Source: Plumapathes pennacea
Taxonomy: Eukaryota > Cnidaria > Anthozoa > Antipatharia > Myriopathidae
Direction of reading: 5' to 3'
Assembly (NCBI GenBank): GCA_964036295.1
Contig: OZ038462.1
Span: 39,971,680-40,035,679, forward strand
Length of the DNA: 64,000 nucleotides
Both the position numbers and the translations under genes were made by a program. This document shows, piece by piece, positions 22,701 through 33,594 of this stretch (its first letter is position 1; every line of letters begins with the position of its first letter). The notes below the pieces were generated by a model, which saw only the letters and a program-made list of their open reading frames with translations, had not been told where the DNA came from and did not search any database.

Positions 22701-23517
22701 TCGAGGCTCACCTTTTGAGTTTTTTTTATTGTCTGACCTCTGGTAAACAACCATCATATGCTCGCAGCAAGCCCCTTTCTGAGCAAGGACTAACTTCCTA
22801 GCAGAAACCGGGCCGCCGGATAAAACACTAACATAAGTAATGTAACGTGCAACAGAAAGGTTTGATTTCTTAATTAAAACTCAAGGTGTTATTCACTCAC
22901 AAAAACTGCACTATTTAATTGGCACTGGTTGTGGCTTAAAGCTGCCTCCCATGGTGAGAAATTCCCATAAGCGCAACCACCTTCCGTAAGCGACCACTTA
23001 AAGCCGAACGAAGGGTTGTCGCTTACGGGAGGTTCTACTGCAACTGAACAATGTTGGCAAGCAGCGGTTGAAAAAAAATAAACAACCGATTCATTGATTC
23101 ACGTGTAGGATTATCAAATCACGTGTAGAGCATTTTCTTTTTTCATTGCTTCTGTATGACCCTTTTTTCTTCCAATCAAGGAATTCATAAAATCACAGTG
23201 TTTCACTTGTGGATTGGAAAACTAAGGCCTGGGTCGAACGCCGTACTTCACATGAGCCGAACTCAATGCAAATGAGCAAAAATCCATTGTTTCAGCTAGT
23301 TTGCATTGAATTCGTGGAAGTTTGACTTTCGCAGCGTCGAAACATCAGCATGATACTATTGGTTATTTGTAAGACACAATTATCTGCAAAAATATGTAAA
23401 TACCAACGCTAGAACTATTTACTTTGCTGCTGCTCTCTTGTGGGAGGATCGAGTGTTCACCAAATCTCCGATCGCCAGAAGAGCCAAACACATCATCAAT
23501 ATCATTTTGGACAGCAT
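16704..23517 (-). CDS. ADP-ribosyl cyclase / CD38-like NAD glycohydrolase, copy B
   Basis: Exons in coding order: 23423-23517, 22333-22561, 22099-22187, 21724-21883, 19148-19230, 17636-17728, 17078-17173, 16704-16731. Phases and splice sites match copy A; the product is 290 aa with a signal peptide and no visible break. Active-site positions are kept: FWSG Trp, GEFWEQ Trp, and FFGDIEMPNL with its Glu. The TLEDT signature is again replaced by VLANLLTGY, so the change predates the duplication. Exon 2 differs from copy A at about 16 of 76 residues, while exons 3 and 5 differ at one or two each. A one-codon loss in exon 1 (an Ala run) and one in exon 4 explain the shorter length. The gene lies head-to-tail with copy A on the minus strand. 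Its poly(A) signal is at 16593-16598. Confident as a gene; substrate preference unknown. Confidence 0.88.
16889..17053. mobile_element. MITE with GCCTGGTTCACAC ends (copy B)
   Basis: Paralogue of the element at 3497-3667, inherited through the segmental duplication and slightly shorter. Confidence 0.75.
18805..18975. repeat. 47-bp tandem repeat (3 units) plus short telomere-like tract, copy B
   Basis: Three near-identical 47-bp units at 18805-18945, then CCCTAA units. One unit more than copy A, so the array changed length after the duplication. Confidence 0.85.
19523..19625. mobile_element. Short palindromic element (copy B, uninterrupted form)
   Basis: Roughly 45-base arms starting CGATGGTTTAGCGCGTAATT and ending with the near-complement at 19625. 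The copy A counterpart (about 6088-6860) is interrupted by the MITE cluster. Confidence 0.7.
20225..20754 (-). pseudogene. Crypton/ZMYM-type recombinase-like relic, copy B
   Basis: Same remnant in copy B. The position of the copy A stop reads CAG (Gln), and the internal frame reads ETIKPENYDNTS. A one-base A-run difference still separates the first part from the TRTDVNNFQKWAKTVNETRP part. Non-functional as it stands, but less decayed than copy A. Confidence 0.4.
22590..23036. mobile_element. Inverted-repeat element with AAGCGACCACC motif, copy B
   Basis: Paralogue of 9889-10330, with the same ends and inner hairpin. Confidence 0.6.
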
Positions 23518-24977
23518 CTGCAAAGACAAGAAAGAGTGATGAAGCAGAAAATATAATAAAATACGTTTACGAAGGAGCACCTACTGTTACCTGACTAGTA
23601 ATCCTTGAGCAAAAATCGCCAAAACTTAGTGAGTCGGCAGGCATTCGCCGTTTCAAAGGGATACATTTATCAAAATATTTATCTCTAGTTGGGCCCCCGT
23701 AAGATACGGATACGATTTTTTTTTTTTTTTTTTTTTTTGCGATTTGTTAAACTAATACGAGGGAGTGGCTTAATTTTGGATACCATCTTTTTGAAGTTAA
23801 GCTCGGTTTCAATGGGAACTTTTGTGGGCTTCCGACTAATCTCTTTCGTTAAGATATTTTTTCGCCCACCTTTTCACTTTAACAATCCACTGATTTTCTG
23901 AAACTTTCACATCATGATAGTTTTTGCTGGAGTAAGAAGTTAATTGAGATGCTAGCGACGCCTGCATAGCAAAGTGAAAGATAAAAAGGAGAGGGAAGAG
24001 ACAAAGCAGAAAGACGCGAGAATCTCAACAATTTATATATGAGATAAAAATGTGAGTAGACCAAAGACGAAGAAAGATGAATAGATACAGGTAAATGATA
24101 AACAGAGAGGTATCAAGCAAGCATAGTCAAACTGAATTAACTGACGGACAGAGGCTGAAAGATAGCTGAGAGAAAAGGATGAAATTATTGAGAGAAAGAG
24201 ACGCGTGGTCACAATGAAAATTTACAAAGACAAAGACAGAAAGCAAAACGAAACAAAAAGGCAGAGAGAAGTAGAAGGAAACGATGCAATGATTACAGGT
24301 TTGAGATATTCTACGTAATACAGAGGCAAAAAGCGACAGAGCGGTTTTAAATGCGAAAATCCAAACTCTTTTATCTGGCAAAACTTAAATCTCTGCGTAA
24401 GCTGATCAAAACATGTTCTCTGTTATAGCGGAAAAATATGGGCACGTTTTGGTGGTACATTATACTTTACCTTAGTTTGTTTAATTCACAATCCAAGTGG
24501 TTGGGTTATTACAGACACCACCGAAGCTCTTTTTGGAGAGGATTAGTTCGGTAACTGAAGCGCTTTAGTTTCTTTATGGGCAATCGAGGGCCGTTAGTGG
24601 GCGTGGATTTTTCTCGCTTGTCTAAGCGCGGTCTAAGAGCACCAGTACTCCACCGGTTAAAATGAGCTAAGTGCTTGGACCGATTGCTTGTATTGCCTGA
24701 GAGATTTACGCATCCTGACGACGTAGGAGAACAAATACCCGCTAAAGTTCAGTGCTGATAAACAAGTGAACGCAAAATGTTACATACATGTTGCTCAATA
24801 TGCATCATAAGCAACCTTAGAGCAGATCAAAAAATAGGAAATAGTTTTCGATTATATACACAAAAACAGACCCTACGGAACTTGCAAGAAGTTGAATACA
24901 GACGACCTAATTAATTCATGATTATCACATATACTGTAGGTGAAATAGATACAAATAAGTTTACACTTTAGAGATGC

Positions 24978-27877
24978 GCCATATTCTCTTGGTTTGCATC
25001 ACATAAACTAAACAAGAATGGACCTTGCGGGGCAAAACTACATGTATACTTATTCACACTGATTCAGGAAGTTTACATGCATTTATTTATTGGGGTGGGA
25101 GTTTAGTTATAACTTACTTTCAGTGAATATAAATTGGGGTCAAATACCATAGCTCTGTGGTCGCGTCAGTGAAAAAGAAAAAAGAAAAGAAAATGGCGGA
25201 CAAAAGTGGTAAACTTTTCCTTCCGTTAAAACAGACATTTGCAATAGATATTCATAAGCCATGATTACATTTTTGTATCATTGGTTTTGTACGAAAATAG
25301 TGTGTAAAGGTCAACTCCAGAAAAAATTAGAACACTTCTAAATAATTTATATATTTGTTGGGGAAGCTCAGCGTATCGGGGTCTCCATTTTCCAGAAACT
25401 GATTATAATAAGTAAAGTGTCCCCAGAAAATTGCTAGACATTGACGTGTCATTATTTTCTCCTCTTAAACCAGAGTTGACTAAAGAGAGGCATGCTAAAG
25501 GGATGTCAGTATCTTGTTGTTACAAATCAGGAAATATAAGGAACTGAAATGTTTGGCGCATTATCTCATATTTTTAAATAGGGAGCAAAATACATTTTAG
25601 TGTTTCAGTGTAATATTGAGTCATGTCTTCTTTGTTGATTTTCAAGGATCTTAGCCTTAGTAGTTCAGTTTTTATGACTGAAACCTCACTACGAAACTAT
25701 TTTGGCCACAGATCCAATGAACCTGTTCTTTGGAAGAAATCGCGAGTTGAAAGTGGGCGTTACTTATTCGCGATTGACCACTAACGTAAAGCTGAACTGC
25801 TGGTGTTGCATTCATTGGATAAGTTAGAAACCACAGCGTGTTATGCATTGAGTTGTGATCAGCGTCGAAAAATTGGGGGAACGATGACCAAAGCTCGCCT
25901 TATGGCCACTCCGTTATTATTACGGCCACCCTTTTTGGTCCCGGGGAACAAACGCCCAGTTATTTTCATATCTGAAAACCCCGTTAATACGGTCACCCCG
26001 TTAATACGGCCAGATTTTTATGTCTCAATGGTGACCGTATTAAAGGGGTTCCATGTATGTGATTCATTATATATATCATATCTATATAAATGACTAAATT
26101 GTCGGCGAAGAAATATTCCTCGAGGTTTCTGAACTGCCTGCTACCTTAGTCTGCTTCAAAGCGAGGCTTAGTGTGAAACGTTTCTTTTGAAAACCAGTTC
26201 ATTCCATTGAAATTAAACTCATTTTTGAAAGAATGGTTTCGCACTAGACCTCAGACTGAAAGAGAAGCCACAGGTCAAATAATCAATTTTTGAAGAAACA
26301 AGTTTTCTTGGACGTGTAATTTTAGGGACGCAACTGGTAGAAGGTGAACTACTTATCACAAAATGAAAATATATACCTGTGGATGCTGTTTTATTACACC
26401 ATCGTCGACTGATGCCTATCACGAAAAATAATTCTGCGAAAAAGGTAGCAAAACTATCAGTGGTATGTCATCGTAAGGCAGTTGTCAATTGCGTTTTTTT
26501 TTTTAATGTACTTGAGGTTTCCCAATTTCTCAGTGACTCTTGAACTATTGAGCACTTTTTTTTTTTCGTTTAAGTCTCGGAGTGGTTAAAGTCTCGTTCT
26601 CAGATTTTTAAACAAGGGTCTCGGATTTTACCATTCGCCACCCCTAATACGCGTGGCAGCCGAAAACTATAATACCTGTCAAAATCTCGCAAAGCTAAAA
26701 AACCACAGTGCGACCTGGCCGTTCCGTCTGTATTCTGCTCGATTACTGAGCGACACTTTTAAAGTTTTCTAAAAAATACAAATGTCCCATGCTTAAAACC
26801 TAGTAATAGTATCACATTTTTACGACGTCATCTATACTATTACAAACAAAATATAGACGTCTCGCGCACCTAGTCTTTTACACTGTGTAGATGCTGTTTT
26901 GTGTTACATGATAGAGCCGTTTTCGGATGACTGTCGAAAGTAATCGTGTGATTGATTCGAGTTTACGTTTGCTGCGCTTTCCGACTGGTCCAAAAAAAGG
27001 AATAACAGCGTTCTTGGCTAATCAAGAGCTAAACCGGATGGCGAGATTCTCAAGGAAGAAAACAAGTGGCAATGGCGTTTCCTCTCGCACTTAGTCTTGT
27101 TGCTTTAAGTAAAACCAAACGCGGATTACTTTGGCTTCTGACTGGTTGTTTCTTACAGCCTCTGTGATTGGCGGTGTACTCTTTTTGGTTTTCAACAGTC
27201 ATCCAAAACGACTCTATCAAGAACGTACGAGGTGAGATCTATGAAAGGTTATTTTTTCTTACTAAACCCTATTTTTGACGCCACCTGCAATGCGTCTGTA
27301 ATAACTTAGGCACCCGTCCTGGAATCACGCAGAACCCGGCGACACAACATTCGACTTAATTAAAACTTCTCTCTGTCGTTTTCTTTGACTGCATGAGAGG
27401 AGAGGATATATCTTATGCCTTGTTTTTAAAAGCCACAGTCACATAGAACTTGAATCCGAAATCATACCAGGTGGTTGCATAAAACGTTAACGCCCGGGGC
27501 TACGACACTTAGTACGTAGCTTATGTGTTTCAGCGATTTTGTCGCTTTCGGACATTTCTCCTTTGATAAATAAAACGAAATGGGGGACCATTTTGCACCA
27601 GTTTGTAGGCGTCAGTAGCAATTTAGAACTTAATTTCCGAGCGCTGGCTTTTTGAGCAACCGAGGCCGTGATGTTATGTCAGTAAGAATGTATTCTTTTG
27701 AGAGAGATTACGCAAAACTCTCCACACAACTAAAACCGTTAAACTGTTTTCGCGGGTTATGCGTGCTCTCAATTGATGATATTTCGAGTGTCCCAAAAGA
27801 ATACACCTATATAGGGTAACAGACGCACAGACATAACATACAGCGCAAGAAAGCGAGCAATACAAATAAGGAAGTTC
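24978..27877. other. Unique 2.9-kb segment, present in copy B only
   Basis: It lies between the end of duplicated cyclase flank and the GLIS2-like last exon. Copy A joins these two directly at 12226 with only one shared base and without a target-site duplication. A deletion in A is therefore more likely than an insertion in B. No gene recognised. It holds a cluster of CCGTTAATACGG repeats (25895-26065) and otherwise unassigned AT-rich DNA. Confidence 0.6.
25895..26065. repeat. Cluster of direct and inverted CCGTTAATACGG repeats
   Basis: CCGTTATTATTACGGCCACC, CCCCGTTAATACGGTCACC, CCCCGTTAATACGGCCAG, and the inverted GGTGACCGTATTAAAGGGG occur within 170 bases. This looks like the end of a DNA transposon or a short satellite. 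The 96-aa open frame over it is most likely only a product of the repeat. Confidence 0.5.
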
Positions 27878-27881
27878 CATC

Positions 27882-29931
27882 CTATCCACAATCTTGGTCA
27901 TCGCTAACAACAACTTCTTTCCCGTGGATTGTTTTCAAATGCTTCCTCAGTGAGCTCGGGTCCGTGTATCTTTTACAACAGCCCTCCACCTTGCAGTGGT
28001 ACGGTTTGGTCTCGTAGTGAGTTCTTGTGTGCTTAAATCTGTCGCTGGAATTGGAATATCTCTTGTTGCAGCCATCAACTGGACATGCGTAAGGTTTTTC
28101 TCCAGTGTGTGACCTTTTGTGAATCTTGAGATTCTCCAGCCTGGAGAAACTCTTCCCGCAAGATTCATGACAACACTTGTGCGGGCGTTCGCCCGTGTGT
28201 GTCCTCATATGAATGAGCATCTTGTAACGTGCATTAAACCCTTTGCCATTTCGGGGACAACCATGCCATCGACAGATAAACTCGTCGTGATTTCCGATTT
28301 TTATGTGGTATTCACTGACATGACCAACGAGGTCGTCTAAGGACAAGAAATGTTGACAGCAGCTCTCCCATTTGCAGGGATGAAGTTGAGAAAGGCTGGA
28401 GGGAGATAGTGACGACGTCACAACGCGAGATATTGACGTCACCTGTGCCTGCGATGTGATCTGCTCATGGTCAAAAATTTGTCCCAGATAGTTTATGCTT
28501 GTCTGTTGAGAGGTAACTACAACGTCAACCGGTGTCGGAGAGCTCCCAAGTTTGTTCGCCGTGTGGTTCTCTTGGTTGGCGTCACCTGTGGTAAACTGAA
28601 GACAACAATCATGAAATTCGTAAGTTCAAAGTTTAAGTAGACTTGTCTGGAAGGCAAAAATTCTTGACGTCAATCAAAGCAGTTTTCATCGTCATAATGC
28701 ACACCTTAATATATTATGTAACTCAAGGATACCAATTTTGCCTTGTTGAAGCAAGAGCCTGTAGTCTTGCTCATGTTTTAATGAGAAACTGTCCAAAGCC
28801 TTTAACCCTGAGGCATCCAGAGGGAAGCCTTTCTTATCTGACTTTAGTAAAAATACATACAGTGGACTATGAATTGAAAGGAGATATTTGCCTTTCCTTC
28901 ACAAAATCATGTGATGAAATGTACTAAATATTCATGAAGAGGTTTCATTTAAGTGGTCATTAGAATGACTTCTTCATTTTTTTAAGGACTTAAAATTATC
29001 TGTTGGGTTGAGTAAAATGTTTAGCACTCTTTGAAGATTTTCAGTTTTTCTCTTTAAAAAGCTCTGCCTCCTGCTCTGACTGCACATAAACAGTTTTATC
29101 TCTTTTCTTGGAATGGCATTTGACTATTCATGACTCCTTTTAGGCTGATTCAAGTTACTCTGGTCGATTTAAAATTCAGAAAATTTACAAGGATTGTTGT
29201 CTAAATTCAAGGACTTTTCAAAACAAGCACTGAAATTCAAAAGCTGTTTTTCTAATTTAAACATATTTGAGCATTCACCCCAAGAACTCATCGCTCATTG
29301 AGGGGGCTTACGTAAAAAGCTGTTCAACATTGTACAGTATGAACCCTGTTTTATTTCATTGCAAATTTTCCAGGTTGAATCTAAATTGCCTTCGGCAGTG
29401 AAAAAGTTTAGCAACCTAATTTGCTACACTACATGTGACACCTACCACAATGCATGAACCACCCAAAGATTCAGTCTTGGAATTGAGCAGCTCTTCTGAT
29501 GCATTCTTTGTGGTGATCAACAGACCAGTATGTCGATCCCCTATCATCTCTGCACTGCCAAGAACAGGGCCAAGTAAGCTCGGCAATGTTGTTGCTGTCA
29601 GAATGACAGGCTGATGATGATGCAGCAAGCTTACCGAAGAACTGATCTGGTTTGGTTCAGAGAGGATCACTGTGGGAACATGGTCATCTTCCAAATCAGG
29701 AGAGTTGTGAAGCACAGTAGAGGAAGCTGATTCACTGGCCTCGCTAATCACAGGTGAGTTTGGAAAAACAGCTGAGTGAGTCTGAAGTTCTGGCATGTCC
29801 ACTGTCTCCTCTGCTTGGTTCAGCAATTCTTCTGGGGAGGAAGGCATATTGTCAATGCCTGTTGCCTTGTTCCTGCAGTCTTCAACTACATGTATAGGAG
29901 TGTTACTTTCTGCTCCTTGATTGTTATCCAT
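27882..29931 (-). CDS. GLIS2-like: GLIS2-like Kruppel-type transcription factor (five C2H2 fingers)
   Basis: Two coding exons: 29446-29931 (162 codons, ending at GTG before GTAGGT) and 27882-28595 (after the acceptor TTGTTGTCTTCAG). Both ends are phase 0, giving 399 aa. Exon 1 is low-complexity, acidic and Ser-rich, as in a transactivation region. Exon 2 carries five fingers at about residues 236-386: [72 protein letters not shown] and [10 protein letters not shown] are the GLI/GLIS/ZIC finger signature and are closest to GLIS2. Such proteins bind GC-rich GLI-type sites in the nucleus. An acceptor just 5' of the ATG (29958) suggests a separate 5' UTR exon upstream. Joining exon 1 to exon 2 is inferred from phase, strand and spacing; the finger exon itself is certain. 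Confidence 0.82.
29256..29320. repeat. Dispersed repeat sharing 60 bp with 36572-36640
   Basis: ATTTAAACATATTTGAGCAT, then CCCCAAGAACTCAT and GAGGGGGCTTACGTAA. The same words occur at 36572-36640 in CYFIP intron 1. Lies in the GLIS2-like intron. Confidence 0.6.
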
Positions 29932-30439
29932 TTACTGAATTACAGCCTTGCAGATGACCTGTATAAATGAAAGACAAGTGGCAGGTCATTAGAAATAGAA
30001 AAAAAATCACGTGTGTAAGCATGTTATCTTGCCTGTAGTTGTGAAACATGAAATCTGATTGAACTATCAATTTTTACAACTTCACTCATAAATTTTCTTC
30101 TTAAAAGGTTGGGAGAATTTGTATTTGAGCTTGGGAGTGAAAGGTTTAAGAAGCAGTAAGTGGGGGATGTTGAGAAGTGCCTCATTTACCCCTCTACTCT
30201 TGGCGGAATACAAGACCATAATATACCAAGCAGACTATTCATATATCTGGGCCGTGTCAGTTTGTTATAAATGCAAGACCATATTTAATTAATAATCTCA
30301 AACAAACATTCTGTGGCAATTTTTCCAACTTTTCTAGTGTGAAAGCTTTCCATGCATACAGTAACTGCAACCAGTGCAGGCCACTTACAGTTATGTAGTT
30401 TATTATATTCTTGTAATAAACATATTTTGCCCTGTGAAG

Positions 30440-30662
30440 GCAGACATTGACATTCCACTCCCAAGCTCAAAATGCAGATTCTCCCAACCTTTTTTGAAGA
30501 AAATATTATTTTGATTGATGTAGTGAGATACTAGGTACACTCAACTTTCATGTGACCAAGCTATATTTATCAAATGCCAAGTTCTCCATACTGCATGATA
30601 TCAGGGAAAAAAACTGAAGGAGAACATTGAAGTTGATCACTCTTGAGAGTGAAAGGGTTAAC
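30440..30662. mobile_element. MITE-like repeat ending GAGAGTGAAAGGGTTAA
   Basis: About 220 bp upstream of the GLIS2-like gene, with internal words CCAAGTTCTCCATACTGC and TGAAGTTGATCACTC. Relatives are at 58059-58172 (compact, with inverted AACCCTTTCACTC ends), and more decayed ones at about 30085-30150, 50060-50165, 51065-51240 and 51835-52000. Confidence 0.6.
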
Positions 30663-31535
30663 GCCTCAGTGATGGTACTATATGCTAAAAACTTATACTA
30701 CAGATGAGATACACACTCCGCATGAGAAGAGGTCTTTGGTATGTGTAATGTAGGTGGACTGACCAGTGCCAAAGCAATCATCACCCAGCAGAATAGAAAA
30801 AGGACATCATATGCTCAAGAAAGGACGTTTACAAATCATAGTTACAGTACAGTCACCAAGGTTTCAGGCATCCAAGGCATCGTACTGGATAAACTATTTC
30901 GATTACAATTGCAAAAAGAAAAAAAAGAAAAAGAAAAAAAAAACACAACAACAACAACAACAACAAGCAAGCACATTAAACAATAAAAATGACTAAAGCA
31001 TCTTGTAAATCAATTATTATATTAGCAGATCGAAAAAGAAGTAGACGATTTAATATCTGAAAGCGTCCATTCGCCCACACATGCATGATGTGACATCGTA
31101 TCTACTGGAATCCTCAGGGTGGCTTGACATATTCAGTTCGCCCGACACCTGTTTCTACGCACATGACAAATAGTGTTAGTGGACATGCAAAGGCAGGACT
31201 TACCCATCAAGATCATATATTGAAACTCAATATGTAGGAAGCAATACTCCTCAACTAAAGGCTGGTGCTGGTACGATCTTGACAACACTGCCAACTTCTG
31301 AATATCACACACTTAATGGGGTGCTATCCTTTGTCAATCACACAATTGGATCACCCTAAATCGCAACCATTTGCCAACATTCTTTCGGCAATTAATCAGT
31401 GGTGACAACAATCTCTTCGCTCGGTCGAAGCAACTTCCTTAGTGACCGAGCCTTGCCTCGACATTATGCTACATTGTCTGCGTGAGTGGGGTGGGCCGGG
31501 AGGTTGCAAGCATACGTCACACCTGCATACTGGCT

Positions 31536-31771
31536 AGGGCCGGTTTTTCGAAAGCCGATAAAACAGGATTAACGAAATTCTTTCTGACTACCTCTCTGCC
31601 GATAAAATGCAGGATTTTGTTCAAATATGGATTAAAAAGCTTGTTTTAGCTGAAAACGTACCAAGGAAATTGTTGCAGGACAAAACCTTCGCATTTTCAT
31701 GCTTATAAATGACAAGAAAGTTTACACCTAATCCAGGATTAGCCTAATCGTGCTTTGAAAAACCGGGCCCA
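31536..31771. mobile_element. MITE with GGGCCGGTTTTTCGAAAGC ends
   Basis: The left end GGGCCGGTTTTTCGAAAGC faces the right end GTGCTTTGAAAAACCGGGCCC. Inner GGATTAACG and CTAATCCAGGATTAG also pair. Typical of an abundant cnidarian MITE class. Confidence 0.7.
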
Positions 31772-32666
31772 GGGCGTTTTCTTCGCGTGAAGGTTGACGC
31801 TTGAGTAATATGCAGACTCTAATACACACACAACTGAAAAAACAAACAAACAAACAAACAACAACAACAACAAACAACGAAAACCACCTGAAGCACTACA
31901 AAAAAAAAGCAAAAACAAAAACAAAAACAAAAAAACAAAAAAGTAAGTAAATAAACAGATGAATGAATAAATAATAATACGCAAAAATTCTGTCGCACCT
32001 CGCAAACCGTAAAGTAAACTAAAATTTTTCATTTTGCACATTTTTAATCACTGTGAAATCTCGACGACCTTGAAACTTTTTCTTCCAGTAGAACAACCCT
32101 TGCTTCCAAATGTTCCCATATTACGCACCGCTCGCGTCACGCTTGGCTGGACAAACATTCCATGCATGAGCTATGTCATTTCCTGATTGGTTACTCGTGT
32201 CAATCAGCTAATTAAAAATAGAAGTGCGAAGAATTTTAAGTTTGATCACTACCAGTTAGAGCCTTTTCTAATACTTTGAATAACATTCCTTCAGAATTTT
32301 TTTCCACCACAACAGAGAAAGGATTTAAGTTAAGTCTTTAATTTATAAAAAGAAGCGCGAATTTGTTTTTAAAAACACGTATCTCTGCAATAAAAATCAG
32401 ATCATGGATATCTTCTCTTTACTTTGTAACTTAGCATTCCTCTGCTGTGCCGCATTCAAATTTACACTTCAAATCTTGGTCACCTGATCAAAAGACAGCT
32501 GTTTCCCGCCGCAGTGAAGCGAGCGTTCGAGAAAGCGGATCGTGTGGTCGTGTGGCTGCTCTTGAATTCTGTACATCGGAGACCTTTCGGCCTATCGCCA
32601 AAGGTTCCTTCTCGCAGGTTTGCTTGCTCTTCATAGCAAAGAATTTCGCTGGAGCGAAAGAACGCT

Positions 32667-33594
32667 ATGGCATTCAACATGCGTACAACGGAGAAGCACA
32701 AGTTATCTGATGTCGATTGTTTGGAGGAAAACAGTGGTTTTGAAGATTTCAGGTATGCTACTTCATTGTACTCGAGAGGTTGATTGGTTAGTACCTCATG
32801 ATTTTGCTTTGCTCTGCTTTATACAGTGAGGTCGCCCATGGCCGACGCGAGCAAGAGAGGCGAGCGCGACGGGAAATTGCAAATTCAAACGAACGTCGAC
32901 GAATGCAAAGTATCAACTCTGGTTTCCAAGCACTGAGGATGCTCGTTCCAAACAACGATGGCGATAAACTGAGCAAAGTAATAGTTCAGAACATTTTTGA
33001 TTGTATATTTTCCACATAGCAAATTCTTTGGAACTGTCACTGATTCGGTTTCTTTTTTCACAGGCAGCGATTCTGCAGCAAACAGCTGAGTATATTTTTT
33101 CCTTGGAGCAAGACAAAACGAGGCTTCTTCAGCAAAACACAACGTTAAAACGAATTTTAAGTCAGTGCGATCGCGGCGGTAAGACCGAGGATTGCCGGCC
33201 TGTCCACAAAAAAGCGAAAACCGTTCCCGAAGCACGTGCTCAGGGATTGGAAACGCACGGGAAAGATTTGTGCGACGACGGTTATATCGAGGAGATACAA
33301 AAGGAACTTATCGAACTGAGATGCCAGCTTGAGCGAGAGAGAAGGTTACGCATCCTGCTCGACGACCAGAAGTTAAAGCTAGAGTCCGAACTGAGTGAAG
33401 CAAAAACTCGCGCAAGCAGCGTTCAAGTTCACTCGGTGACAACTCGACAAAATCTCGATACGATTGTTCAAGCGATCAAGCATCTGGAAGGTGATGGAAT
33501 AGAACTAATAGAAACGCCGACGAAGTGCAAAAGCAAATCACTAGCAAACGTTTCTTCTGCAAATGATAGTGCATCGCGCCGGCTGGTTGTGTGA
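32667..33594 (+). CDS. TFAP4: Transcription factor AP-4 (bHLH-leucine zipper)
   Basis: Three exons: 32667-32752, 32827-32977, 33064-33594, GT-AG introns, in-frame joins, 255 aa. Exon 2 encodes the basic region and helix 1 (RREIANSNERRRMQSINSGF, then GDKLSK). Exon 3 opens with AAILQQTAEYIFSLEQDKTR, the very highly conserved AP-4 helix 2 and first zipper, followed by LLQQNTTLKRIL and a second heptad region (about residues 150-205: ELIELRCQLERERRLRILLD). AP-4 proteins homodimerise and bind E-boxes (CAGCTG) in the nucleus. The protein is shorter than the vertebrate one (338 aa) because the Gln/Pro-rich C-terminal part is reduced. The start is the first ATG of the exon; an in-frame second Met follows four codons later. 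The intron between helix 1 and helix 2 lies at the point expected for the family. Poly(A) signal AATAAA is at 33850-33855. Confidence 0.95.

Larger units (their letters stand above)
13035..28684. repeat. Segmental duplication, copy B
   Basis: Second copy of the unit described for 1913-13034. The join at about 13032-13036 is GLIS2-like intron sequence running into the unit start, with only two shared bases (TT), as expected for a simple tandem duplication. Copy B is the longer version because of the SINE, the Helitron-like insert and the 2.9-kb segment 24978-27877. Confidence 0.88.
29960..32660. other. Spacer between divergent GLIS2-like and TFAP4 genes
   Basis: 2.7 kb with no recognised gene. 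It holds the repeat at 30440-30662, an A-rich/(CAA)n tract (30905-30970), the inverted-repeat element 31536-31771, (CAAA)n/(CAA)n tracts (31840-31935), and presumably both promoters, which I could not pinpoint. GC content rises near 32480-32600. Confidence 0.6.

Noticed and set aside
25140-25260. Possible first exon starting ATGGCGGACAAAAG
   Set aside because: Short frame, no recognisable continuation exon, no family match.
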